A DNA stretch of 64,000 nt, taken from contig CM043956.1 of assembly GCA_014529385.2 (NCBI GenBank), positions 61,207,120-61,271,119 on the forward strand. Direction: 5' to 3'. The stretch is from Adiantum capillus-veneris. Taxonomy: Eukaryota; Streptophyta; Polypodiopsida; Polypodiales; Pteridaceae. The position numbers and the translations under genes were made by a program. Shown one piece after another: positions 55,211 to 64,000 of this stretch. The notes beneath the pieces are model-generated. The model saw only the letters and a list, made by a program, of their open reading frames with translations. It was not told the origin of the DNA and made no database searches. Each line of letters opens with the position of its first letter. Positions within the stretch are counted from its first letter, which is position 1.

Positions 55211-55227
55211 TCCCGGCAACGGAACCA
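55211..55227 (-). other. Primer-binding site of element D
   Basis: The minus strand reads TGGTTCCGTTGCCGGGA directly inside the 5' LTR. It starts with the TGG that pairs with a tRNA CCA end, but it is not the initiator-Met site. I did not identify the tRNA. Confidence 0.7.
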
Positions 55228-56704
55228 TGAAACCGGCCCGTAGGGCGGTAGGCGTTGGCTTTCACCCGAAATTCTTTACTTTATACACACACACAGAGCA
55301 CTTTGCAAAGAGAACCTGCGACGGGAGTTAACACTTGAATACACACACGGCTCGGAAGCTAGAATGCTCCGAGCAGACGCCGACAACCTGTAGGCCCCAA
55401 AATTGGCGCCCCTTTCGGTATTTCTTTATTCTTTAGGAGGGTAAATTACAAAGTAAGGTCCTGGGAATCCTTCACGTGTATCCACCTAGATACCATTTGA
55501 TTTGGCCAAATTTCGGCAGCATAACAGCCCCAAAACTTGCGCGAAACCAATTCCCCTGCTGGAACTCGCTTGCACTGTCGTATACCCTCTGATTCCTGTC
55601 CAAAAACAGTAAATTCAGCACGCTGTATTTACTGGTTTTTGCCCTGTTTTCAGCCCCAAACAGTCCCCTAACTGTCCTTTGCCAGTGGGGCACGATTCCC
55701 AATGATCCCGACGTCCGTATGGCTGAAAAACAGTGAATTTACAGCGCATACACAGCGCTGATTTTGCACCTGTACGGTGAGGTTATGACCCTCACCAGTG
55801 CCTGCTTTGGAGCAGCAGTTAGCTACCCCTGTTCCTGCTCAAGGAGGCTCTTGCCTCAGCACAAAAGCATGAACCCACACAACTGTACATCAGTCAAATG
55901 AGTAGCCCTCTTGTGGGGCATCACATAACTGCACGTAGGGGAGAGAGAGAGTAGTGTGTAATGTGCAGGGCATCACTCCTAGCACCACACTGTACATGAG
56001 AGGGAAAGGAAGCACTCCATAGCTCTTAACCTGTGATAGGTTGCAAATGAGGCCTCTCCCAGCTTAAAAATCAGCGCCCATTTTTCTGCAAGAGGAAAGT
56101 TCACGAAAATGTGACACTTGGCGCATTTTCAGGCATTTTCCCGTTTCGGGTTTGCCGCTTAAAAATATCCTGACCGGTTGCCCAGTTGACTTCGCGGCAG
56201 AGTTATACAATGTTCCCCTAGTCATACCGGAGGTAATGACGCGAATACTTTTCACGGCCCAAAATAGCAGTTCCCTAAATTTTAGGAGATGCTTCCGTTG
56301 GGTTCCCACTGGTCTTCTGACCATCCACCTCATTGGAGCCGCATCCAAAAGTGCAATGTGGCCCAACTGTCGGATACTTTTTGTTGGTAGTCCCACCTTG
56401 ACTTTACGCCTTAATTGAGTTCACTTCCTAGTATCCACCAACTTGCTAAGTGCGAGGGGGGGACCTATATGATCTTGCTCTGAGCCTAGACATCCTCTTA
56501 CCATACGAATTCCAGTGCCGACCACTTCCCGTCTGTGGGTGAATCTACCGTTCACATTGGCCATACAATGTCCGACCGTTTGCTACTTCAAAAAGAGGGT
56601 CTCAAAACAAATAAAATAAACCCCATTGGAAAGAAACCAACAACCAAGGTTAGCAGTTGCCACATCTCTGTGACATGGTTAATAACTTCCACGTCCTCGT
56701 GACA
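55228..56704 (-). repeat. 5' LTR of element D
   Basis: 1477 bp. It differs from the 3' LTR by an extra CA in a CA run, a small indel near 56325 and about eight substitutions. Confidence 0.95.
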
Positions 56705-57593
56705 GAGTATCTGCTAGGTCCTCCTCCATCCACTTCGCATCCAATGCAGGATAGTTCTTGACTTTAACCAAGAACCGCCTTATTACTTTACCCTTAATCT
56801 TTCCGTCTTTATGTGCCAATATCTGTTTTGGAACAAGGATCTCGTTTTCTTCCACTTCGGGTTGCCCATCAGGCTCCCCATCTTCGGGCACATCGCCTTT
56901 AAAAGGCTTCAAGAGACTCACGTGAAAAGCATTGTGAATTCTCCAGGTATTGGGCAGCTTCAGTTTAAAGGAGACATCATTTATCTTTTCGGAAATATGG
57001 AAAGGTCCGTAGTATCGCATACTGAGCTTTGGAAAAAGCCTCTCCTTTCCCTTTTTCTTTCTCAGGCGTGCCTTCTCAAAACGTAAGAGCACCCAATCGT
57101 TCTCCTTCAATTTCAAATCGTGACGATGGCGATCTGCTGCCTTTTACTGTCTTTCTTGAGATTTCTGCAAAGCCTCGCGGACCTTGGCAAAAGCCGTGTC
57201 CAAGTCACGCGTGTACTCATTGGCTTCAAAAATTTTATCTTTCGTGCTTAGAAAGGGTGGAACCTTCGTAGCACCTTCAATATTCCTAAATGGCGGCTTC
57301 CCCATTGAGGAGTGGATCATGTTATTGTAGGAAAATTCCACCGAGGGCCACAAACAGTCTCGCTAAGTGATCCGGCTTGACTGTTTTCTTCACTGGAAGA
57401 AAATGAGCTTGCTTGCTAAATCTGTCAATAACAATCCAGATACCATCGTGACCACTCTGTGTTCTCGGGAGATAAAAAATGAAATCCATTGCAATACTTT
57501 CCCAGGGGCGGGTCGGTATGGGTAAAGGCTGTAACAATCCCTATGCTTCATGCGTGTCAAACACCAAACAATTGCGTACAAAATCGTCCACAT
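56705..57593 (-). pseudogene. Integrase and chromodomain-like tail of element C
   Basis: The frame holds '[20 protein letters not shown]' and '[20 protein letters not shown]' (56705-57116), then 'VPPFLSTKDKIFEANEYTRD' (57144-57353). The sequence jumps to 'LARLFVA' and '[20 protein letters not shown]' (57322-57537). About 240 bp present in B (35120-35360), which hold the second Asp and the Glu region, are missing at about 57346-57352. Confidence 0.85.
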
Positions 57594-57633
57594 CCTTCTT
57601 GAGTCTCGGCCAAAAGAAGTATCTCTCTACACC

Positions 57634-59063
57634 TTACAAGGTGGTAGCAATGCCGTAGTCATCAGTAAAAGGTGGATAGTGGCGTTCGGTAAAAACCTTT
57701 TCCCTCAACGGTTGTGTAACGCACAACATCGTTTTCCTCATCAAGTAGCCATCCCAAATGGAATATCCCGCTACTATCTCCCCATTCCGCATCCGAGTGA
57801 AAATATCTGCAACATCTGTATCTGTGGCATACTGATCGACCATATCCTCGAAGGTCCTATGATGTATCGTGGAAATAGCTAGAACCAACGGCTTCCGAGA
57901 CAAAGCATCTGCCACCAAAATTCTTCTTTCTTTGCACATGGACAATCTGGAAGTAAAATTGTGACAAGATGTTCGCCCACCGCATCTGCTTTTCCGATAG
58001 CTGCTTCTGTGACAAGAAGTAGCGTGAACTCTGATAGTCTGTGAAGACAGTAAAATCCGCTCCGAGTAGGTAATGTCGCCATTGAGTAAGAGCATGGATA
58101 ACCGCCAAAAGCTCTTTCTCATAAATCTGTGCTGTCAATTCCGGCCTTGAAAACAATCTGCTTTCGTAGGCAATGACATGGCCTTCCTGCACCCAGACTA
58201 TGACCACAAGCATCACAATATACTTCAAATGACTTCTGCAAATCCGGCAAAGTCAAAACTGGTCCTGTAGTCAATTTCTCTTTCAATGTCCAAAAGGCAG
58301 TGACCTCTATGGGTCCCCACGAGAAAGGGACTCCTTTTTGCGTCAACCTATGCAAAGGGGAAGCAACCTCTGCAAACTTTCTAATGAACCGCCTGTAGTA
58401 TGAACACAGGCCCAAGAAGCTTCTAACTTCATGAACATTCTTCAATTCGGACCAATCACGGATAGTTTCCATCTTGGCCGGGTCCATTTGCACTCCTGCT
58501 GTTGAGACAATGTGTCCCAAAAAGTGTATCTCGGGTAGGAAAAATTTACTTTTCTTCGCATTAATCACCGACTTGTGATCTCGTAATGCCTGAAAGACAC
58601 GTAGCAGATGTTGCCTATGTTCTTCCTCTTTCTTGGAGAAAACAATGATGTCGTCAAAGAAAGTGCCAACAAATAGTCTATACTCTCGAAAAATCATGTC
58701 CATCATCCGGTTAAATGTTGCTGGAGCATTGGTTAGGCCAAAAGGCATCACCAAAAACTCAAATAACCCAAAAGTCGTCCGAAAAGCTGTCTTGTAGACA
58801 TCTCCCAGCGCGATTCGGATCTAATGATATCCGTTTTTTAAGTCGATCCTGCTAAAGCATGAGGATCCCTATAGTCGGTCAAGAATATCATCGATCCTAG
58901 GAATTGGAAATCTGTTCTTGATGGTGATTTTGTTGAGAGATCTATAATCGATGCACATTCTCCAAGATCCGTCTTTCTTCAAAACCAACAACACTGGAGA
59001 GCAGTACGGTGAAGTATTAGGCTGGATGAGACCCTTTTCCAAGAGGTCTTTCACTTGGTTCAT
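57634..59063 (-). pseudogene. RT and RNase H of element C
   Basis: RT pieces are '[20 protein letters not shown]', '[20 protein letters not shown]' (58869-59063), 'VMPFGLTNAPATFNRMMDMI' and 'FVGTFFDDIIVFSKKEEEH' (58119-58754). RNase H follows with 'VYCDACGHSLG' and 'IYEKELLAVIHALTQWRHYL' (57857-58228). Breaks occur near 58800-58870 and 58210. Confidence 0.88.
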
Positions 59064-59075
59064 AATTTCTTCGTT

Positions 59076-60669
59076 CTAGGCCCGGCTCACACGGTAAGGT
59101 GGCCAGTTCGGTGGTGTGCTTCTTGGTAGCAGATAAATGGTATGATCCTCAGGACGAGCGGGTGGTAACTCGCCTAGCAGGCCCTCTGAAAAGCAATCAG
59201 CATGACTGTGGAGAAAATCTTGGCGTTCTTTATCAAGTTTAGACATATTTGTCCTATACTCATCATTCAACTCTCTCAAAAAGATCGAGTAAACAAACAG
59301 ATTGGATTTCATTAATTTGGAAACAGCCGAAGCCGATACAATAGGGACAACCTCGCCCTTAAGTTTCACATCAAGTACAATAGTTCGGCCCTTCTCTGTA
59401 GTCAAAGTCGCTTCTCACGTCCGATAGTCGACCGCGGCGTTGTTCTTGTGGTACCAGGGAATTTCCAGGAGGACATCACAACCTCCAAGGGCATTATGTA
59501 GAAGTCCTCGTGCTCCAAATACCCTTGACAATGCAACCTAAGTTCTTCCAATGACAGGTGTAATGGCTACGTCCCTGCCGGGTGCTGCTAGAACTGCCTC
59601 TGCTAGTGATCCCATCCGATCGGGTGTGATCTCGAGCTGCGCCGCCAATTCAGGTGAAATGAAGTCGGCCTTGGCTCCTCCATCAAAGAAGACCCGGGCT
59701 TCTTGGTCTTTCACTTGCCCCAAGCTCGACAAAGTTCTGTACTCTCGTCAATCGTGCTTGGGTCAGTACCCATGCAATCTGGAACAAGTCTTGCTTTCAT
59801 CTTGCCTTTTTGTCCACGTTCCTCAGCTACTTTCGAACCCTTAGGCTTGTCTTCATCTTTGTCGTTCTGTTCTTTCGGTGCGTTTTTAGGGCACTTCGCG
59901 GAGATGTGCCCAGATTCCCCGCATCCAAAGCACTTCCCCTCTTTGATGTAAAGAGCTCTCTCTTGAAGAGTGAGCTTGGGTCGTGCATCCTTTTCTTTCT
60001 TTTATTGGTTGCTCTTCTTCTTTCTACTTTCATTGTTCGAAGTCTGTTCGGTCCTTTGCGTCATGATTTCATCTGTGGGGTAGGTCAAACTGCTTGAATG
60101 AATGGCAAAACCCCATTTCGCATGACTCATCAGTTCTTGAATGGAATCTGACTTTTGCTCTCAGCAGTGATCTTGGATCTCTGTAGGAAGTCCCAAGGTA
60201 AACCGCTTAAGAGATCTTAAATGAAGAGGCTGGTAGAAAAGAGCTCGAGAATCTCTCGCAATATGCGTCCAATGTATCCTTCTTGGTCATCCGAAGATGG
60301 TTCCAAGAGTTCGTATGTCGCCTTCGTACTCCCGAGTCAGCCGAGAAGAAATAAAAAGCCTTTTAAATTTCAGCCATTTAATTGGCGTTGTCTTCTTTAA
60401 TAGAAGCGTGGACCACCAAGTTTGAGCATTTCCCTTGAAGTAAGAGGTAGCCCTCCGGATCTTGGAGTGCTCTGAGTAACACCCTCGGGAGAAAGCTATG
60501 TCAAACTGCTGTATGAAGGCCAAAGCCTTCGAGATGCCGTGTCAAAATTAATTGAGTGTCCACCTTCTTTAAACTCTCGAACTTTCTTGCTTTTATCCTC
60601 CAGAAAGTCATACTGGTTGGCTTTATAGAAATTCTTCTTCTTTGCATAGAATTTGCTGTCATTGGAGTC
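59076..60669 (-). pseudogene. Gag and protease of element C
   Basis: The protease region has 'ARVFFDGGAKADFISPELAA' (59538-59732) and the linker 'IVLDVKLKGEVVPIVSASAV' (59076-59405). Gag has a zinc knuckle, CFGCGESGHISAKC in sense, near 59890-59935, and the core 'ATSYFKGNAQTWWSTLLLKK' (60287-60523). Gag ends at 60669 where element H begins. Frames change several times. Confidence 0.82.
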
Positions 60670-60839
60670 TGTCACAAACGGGAGCGCATAACAATATAAA
60701 ATACATTCGGATAAATAGGATTTATCACTTATTACTGAAGCCAGAGGATAAAGAGAGAAATAAATAGAGAGAGAGATAGAGAGTGAGAAGATCGACACAG
60801 TACTGGACCAGAAAATGGGTTGATCCCCCCCCGTAATAG

Positions 60840-62190
60840 TATCTTTATTACTGAGGAGAAGTCTATACAAGCACTTGAACCGAACGTATTACCACGTTCG
60901 TTCTAGAATAAGACTTGATGGTTCCCGGAAGCCTCAGCTTCCGATTCCTAGGGCAAAACCCTATTCCAAGGAACTTCCGTTCCTTATTCCAATTCCTCGA
61001 GAATCAAGGTTCTCGCCTCTGGATCTCACCTTCCAGACTCAGGGCATGGCATCCCTGCAACCCTTTTCCAACTCCCTTTCCAGAGTCCTCTTCCTGCAGA
61101 ACAACTCTGCTTTCCCGGACACGAAATCCTTACTTGGGAATCCCAACTTCCGGATCACAACTTGAGAGACTACCTCTCTCCGATCCGTGGATCTACTTCC
61201 CAAACTCGGGTACGAAACCCTTGGGCTGATCTGGCTCTAGTTCCTCAGAGCGCTTTTCTCCTGCAGAGGCTCATACCTTCCTCTGCTCCTACTCCCTCAC
61301 TAAGAGGAAGTACACCTGCAAACAATTACTCAGAGTTCATAACATGAAAATCGTTACCTTCAAAGTCTCGACGCTCGAAACGTAACTCCGTTCTCGAAAA
61401 GCAATTCCCCGGAAGAGATCTCTCCATAGAAAATCCTCTCTTCCAATCCTACACACAAAAGAGGTGTGTTCTCGGGTTCCATCTCGTAAATCAGCCCCGT
61501 CTACGACGTTTATGGGCTGAAAACAGAGAAAAACAGCAACTTGTCGCGATGGAAACACGCTTCGTAGGCACTTCTTCGCGAGGGAACTCGCGCACTGGGT
61601 CTTGGCGACATCTGGTACACTTGGGGCAGCCATGGGCATCACCGGCAACGTCTTCTTTACGGCTGAAATCTGCAACAACATCTCCTCCTTGCAAAGATTG
61701 GTCCTCCTCTCTGAGTGAGGGCATGTGATGCTTTTATAGCTCCTAGCCACGGGCACGAATAGCTGCTCGCGTAGAGATCGCGGCCGGTTTTTTTTTTTTT
61801 CGTTCTGCCATAAAAAGAGAGAGAGAAAACGCTGGCTGATCTGTTGCCTTATTTATGAGATGGCTGCCCACTTATTAAATGGGCGGCCGGCGTATTTTAA
61901 AAAATAGTCTGAACCTGCCCAAAAACTCAATAAAACCTTATAAGTTAAAAACAATGCTTTCACAGCACTTCCTAGGCGTCCCTGGATGCAATCACACGCA
62001 CAATTGCAATGCAAACATAAACTTCCTCGCGGGAAAGCATCTGCTTTCCCGAAAAGCAATCCCGCTTTCTCAGAAAGCATCTGTTTTTCCTCAAAGTTTC
62101 CTCTGAACCCATCTTCATTCAAGTGCTTGCTTTTCCTTGTGCACAATTCTAACACAGTTCGGAATTTCCTCCCGACTATGGATATTCCCT
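60840..62190. other. Non-coding part of element H
   Basis: Several frames of 75-140 codons overlap on both strands without domains. A T run (61789-61800) and 'GGGAAAGCAT/AGAAAGCATCTG' words near 62030-62090 are the only patterns seen. Confidence 0.4.
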
Positions 62191-62194
62191 TTCC

Positions 62195-62480
62195 GATGCA
62201 CCCGTCACCCACCTTGTGACGCATCAGGAATACCCATCACCTAGTCCTTTCCTACCGAACTTACGGTACAATCTCCTTCACGATGCTCTATGTCACTCAT
62301 CCTATGACGCATCAGAGATGTCCGTTCCGAGATGGTCGGATACTTCTTTCCGATGCTCCCTGTCACCCATCCGATGTGACGCATCAGAAGTACCCGTTCC
62401 TGGTGGCCTTACAGATATTCCCGTTCTCAGTGTTCCCGTCATTACTTTAAATGACGCACTAGGAATACTCTGTACTCGGA
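62195..62480. repeat. Degenerate tandem repeat with GTGACGCATCAG
   Basis: Four to five units of about 60-75 bp share 'CCGATGC', 'GTCACCCATC', 'GTGACGCATCAG' and 'TACCCGTTCC'. GTCACCC..GTGAC can form a small hairpin in each unit. Confidence 0.75.
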
Positions 62481-62490
62481 TGTCTCCAGT

Positions 62491-62650
62491 GAGAAAAACC
62501 CTCTCACTTAAAATTCCAATAATTCATTTAGAATTATTTTTCCTTGGTGTTCCAAGCGAGAAAACCCTCTCACTTATAAATCCAATAATTCATTTAGAAT
62601 TATTTTTCTGTCAGATAAAGCCAATTTGGCAACATCCCTCTCACTTATAA
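62491..62650. repeat. Tandem duplication with CCCTCTCACTTA
   Basis: 'GAGAAAAACCCTCTCACTTA' plus 'TTCCAATAATTCATTTAGAA' at 62491 is repeated at about 62561. A third 'CCCTCTCACTTATAAA' is at 62634. Confidence 0.8.
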
Positions 62651-62907
62651 ACAGTTGTCCTCAACTGTAGAGGTCCAACTGAACTGCCAAGGAGAAATCG
62701 GAAAAATTCCAAATCTTTCTCAATGGTGAGTTGAGCTAGTCCTTTCTCAAAAGAGAACTTAAAAATTTAATTAAACAAAAATTCAATAATTCAATACTTA
62801 CCTTACCGGTTCATGTCTTTCCTCTAGGACCTCGAGGATATCCCTCACCCTTCATTAAAGTTACAAGCCATATAAGAACTCGTCATTCGCGTCTTTCCAA
62901 CAGATTG

Positions 62908-63440
62908 GAAGTTTCCTCATCCGAGAATCTGTTAACTCAATTCCACCTTCTCAATTTTGAGAAGAATAAACCTCCTAGAAATCAATCTAGGTCTATGTCC
63001 TTGCGCATAACCTTGCGCTATTAGTCCTGAGGATATTAAACCTCTTGTGTCCTCTCACATAGGGCATGTCGAGAGCATTAAGTTCATGTGAATGTTCCTG
63101 TGGGCAGACAAAGTGTGCTATCTTACCAAAGTAAGTTCTTACTTTGCTTTGGGTAGGCCAATTGTTCTGATCCAAAGTTTCCTTATCCGAGACTCTGTTA
63201 ACTTGATTCCGTCTTCTCAAATTCGAGAAGAATAATCTTCCTAGAAATCAATCTAGGTATCTGTCCTTGCGCATAATCCTGCGCTGTTAGTCCAGAGGGT
63301 ATTAAACCTCTTGTGTCCTCCCACATAGGGAATGCCCAAGTCATAGAGCATTAAGCTCGATGTCTTTCTTTCACAAACAAAGTTTGCGATCACCTTAGAG
63401 AAGGTTCTTGTTCCAGTCCGTCGCTCAACGTAGGTGGACG
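62908..63440. repeat. 266-bp tandem repeat, two copies
   Basis: 'CCGAGAATCTGTTAACTCAA' at 62921 recurs as 'CCGAGACTCTGTTAACTTGA' at 63187, offset 266. 'CCTAGAAATCAATCTAGGT', 'TCCTTGCGCATAA' and 'ATTAAACCTCTTGTGTCCTC' follow in both copies. CCTAGAAATCAATCTAGG is itself a small stem-loop. Confidence 0.85.
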
Positions 63441-64000
63441 GTTCCAATCCGAAGATTCCTTGTGCACGGCGGCACTTTCTTCTAATCTTTTCCTCCTACG
63501 AGTTATTACCACCAGCAGTGTTTTCTCGACGCCCATTAGAGTCTCTTCCTTACAATATCATAAAAAATGATTTACCTTGCGAGCATCAATGACGCCTTGC
63601 AAAATCTCAAGCAGATAGGATTCTAGCCATAGCATTTTCTGAACGTACGTTCAAACCTCGTTCACAATAGAGCGAACCCTCTTTGATTCTCAGGGATGTT
63701 CTTCCATATGTAATTCTTACCATTTTGAAACGGTTGGCGAACTATATTCTTACGAACATAATAGTTTGAATTTATTCGAGCAGCGTGTAAATGCTACTTG
63801 ACCTGCTCATGGAGAAACATATACCGCAACCAAAAGTTGCTACTGTAATGGTAAAGGCACATAGCGTACTCAATGATCAACGACCATCAGAAAACCTCTT
63901 CTCCGTAGAGAAACTCAAATTCCTTCTACCAAACACATCTCAAATAGAGATTCTCGTGTCGGAATATCCTTGCGCGCAAAAAGGCGCTCAAGAGAGTATA

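Larger units (their letters stand above)
48272..56704 (-). mobile_element. Element D: young, nearly complete Ty3/gypsy element
   Basis: LTRs of about 1476 bp lie at 48272-49747 and 55228-56704, with about ten differences by eye. Flanks are CAGTA (48267-48271) and GAGTA (56705-56709), a target duplication with one mismatch. Gag and pol share one minus-strand frame apart from three in-frame stops and one homopolymer indel. A purine tract (AAGAGGGGGGTA) adjoins the left LTR. A PBS (TGGTTCCGTTGCCGGGA, 55211-55227) adjoins the right LTR and differs from that of A and B. D inserted into the 3' part of element C. Confidence 0.95.
46974..60669 (-). mobile_element. Element C: Ty3/gypsy retrotransposon hosting element D and cut by H
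   Basis: Same family as A and B. It has a left LTR (46974-47613), polypurine tract, 3' UTR, then element D inserted at 48271, and the coding region from 56705 leftwards-to-right in reverse order (chromodomain-like tail, integrase, RNase H, RT, protease, gag) to 60669. At 60669 gag stops abruptly at the TG edge of another element (H). C's own 5' LTR is therefore beyond the window. About 240 bp of integrase core are deleted near 57350. Confidence 0.85.
60670..64000. mobile_element. Element H: apparent LTR element running off the window
   Basis: Homology of element C to A and B stops at GGAGTC and a TG edge (TGTCACAAACGGGAGCGC) starts at 60670. This is what an insertion into C would give, with GAGTC as the expected target duplication. 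No RT, integrase or gag is recognised in the 3.3 kb that follows; the region is non-coding and full of tandem repeats, so it may be a long LTR or a non-autonomous element. Its far end is outside the window. Confidence 0.5.

Noticed and set aside
60875-61756. Plus- and minus-strand frames of about 100-140 codons
   Set aside because: Low-complexity Ser/Pro/Leu or antisense readings in the presumed element H, with no recognisable motif.

Overview
This is 64 kb of nuclear DNA from a land plant with a repeat-rich genome. The evidence is several plant-type LTR retrotransposons (one Ty1/copia, several Ty3/gypsy with a chromodomain-like tail), many long GA/CT microsatellites, a decayed copy of the splicing helicase PRP22/DHX8, and an intronless gene of the DUF7869 type. 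Such genes are, to my knowledge, common in bryophytes and ferns, so a non-seed plant is plausible, but the species cannot be read from the sequence. There is no operon structure, rRNA, CRISPR array or confident tRNA.

Left part (1-12.2 kb). A multi-exon, partly broken minus-strand gene (about 7060 to 2512) carries a ParB-like 'GQHS' motif. Its introns and upstream flank hold more than 30 copies of a short perfect or near-perfect palindrome with core CTCGAACTTAAGTTCGAG. From 7.14 to 9.64 kb these form a degenerate satellite with a period of about 80-110 bp. A second subtype with a unit of about 110 bp lies at 11.5-12.2 kb and resumes at 17752.

Middle part (12.2-26.5 kb). A Ty1/copia element (12223-17751, 192-bp LTRs, TSD CCCCA) sits inside the second array. 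Directly after the array comes a 734-codon plus-strand DUF7869-type ORF whose C-terminus is split off by a 60+67-bp tandem duplication. A PRP22/DHX8 pseudogene, a possible SINE and long non-coding stretches follow.

Right part (26.5-64 kb). This is a nest of LTR retrotransposons, nearly all on the minus strand. Elements A (26536-31209), B (33287-42440) and C (from 46974) belong to one Ty3/gypsy family. B is interrupted by the non-autonomous element F (36772-39138), and a solo LTR of F's family lies at 31603-32232. C is interrupted by the young element D (48272-56704, LTRs about 99% identical) and apparently by element H, which starts at 60670 and runs off the window. B itself sits inside an LTR-like repeat, G. 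A and B both integrated into GA-rich tracts.

The most unusual feature is the head-to-head layout of the ParB-like gene and the DUF7869 gene, separated by palindromic arrays. It could be an undescribed large mobile or satellite-bearing unit; that idea is inference. Gene functions are given only where motifs are visible.
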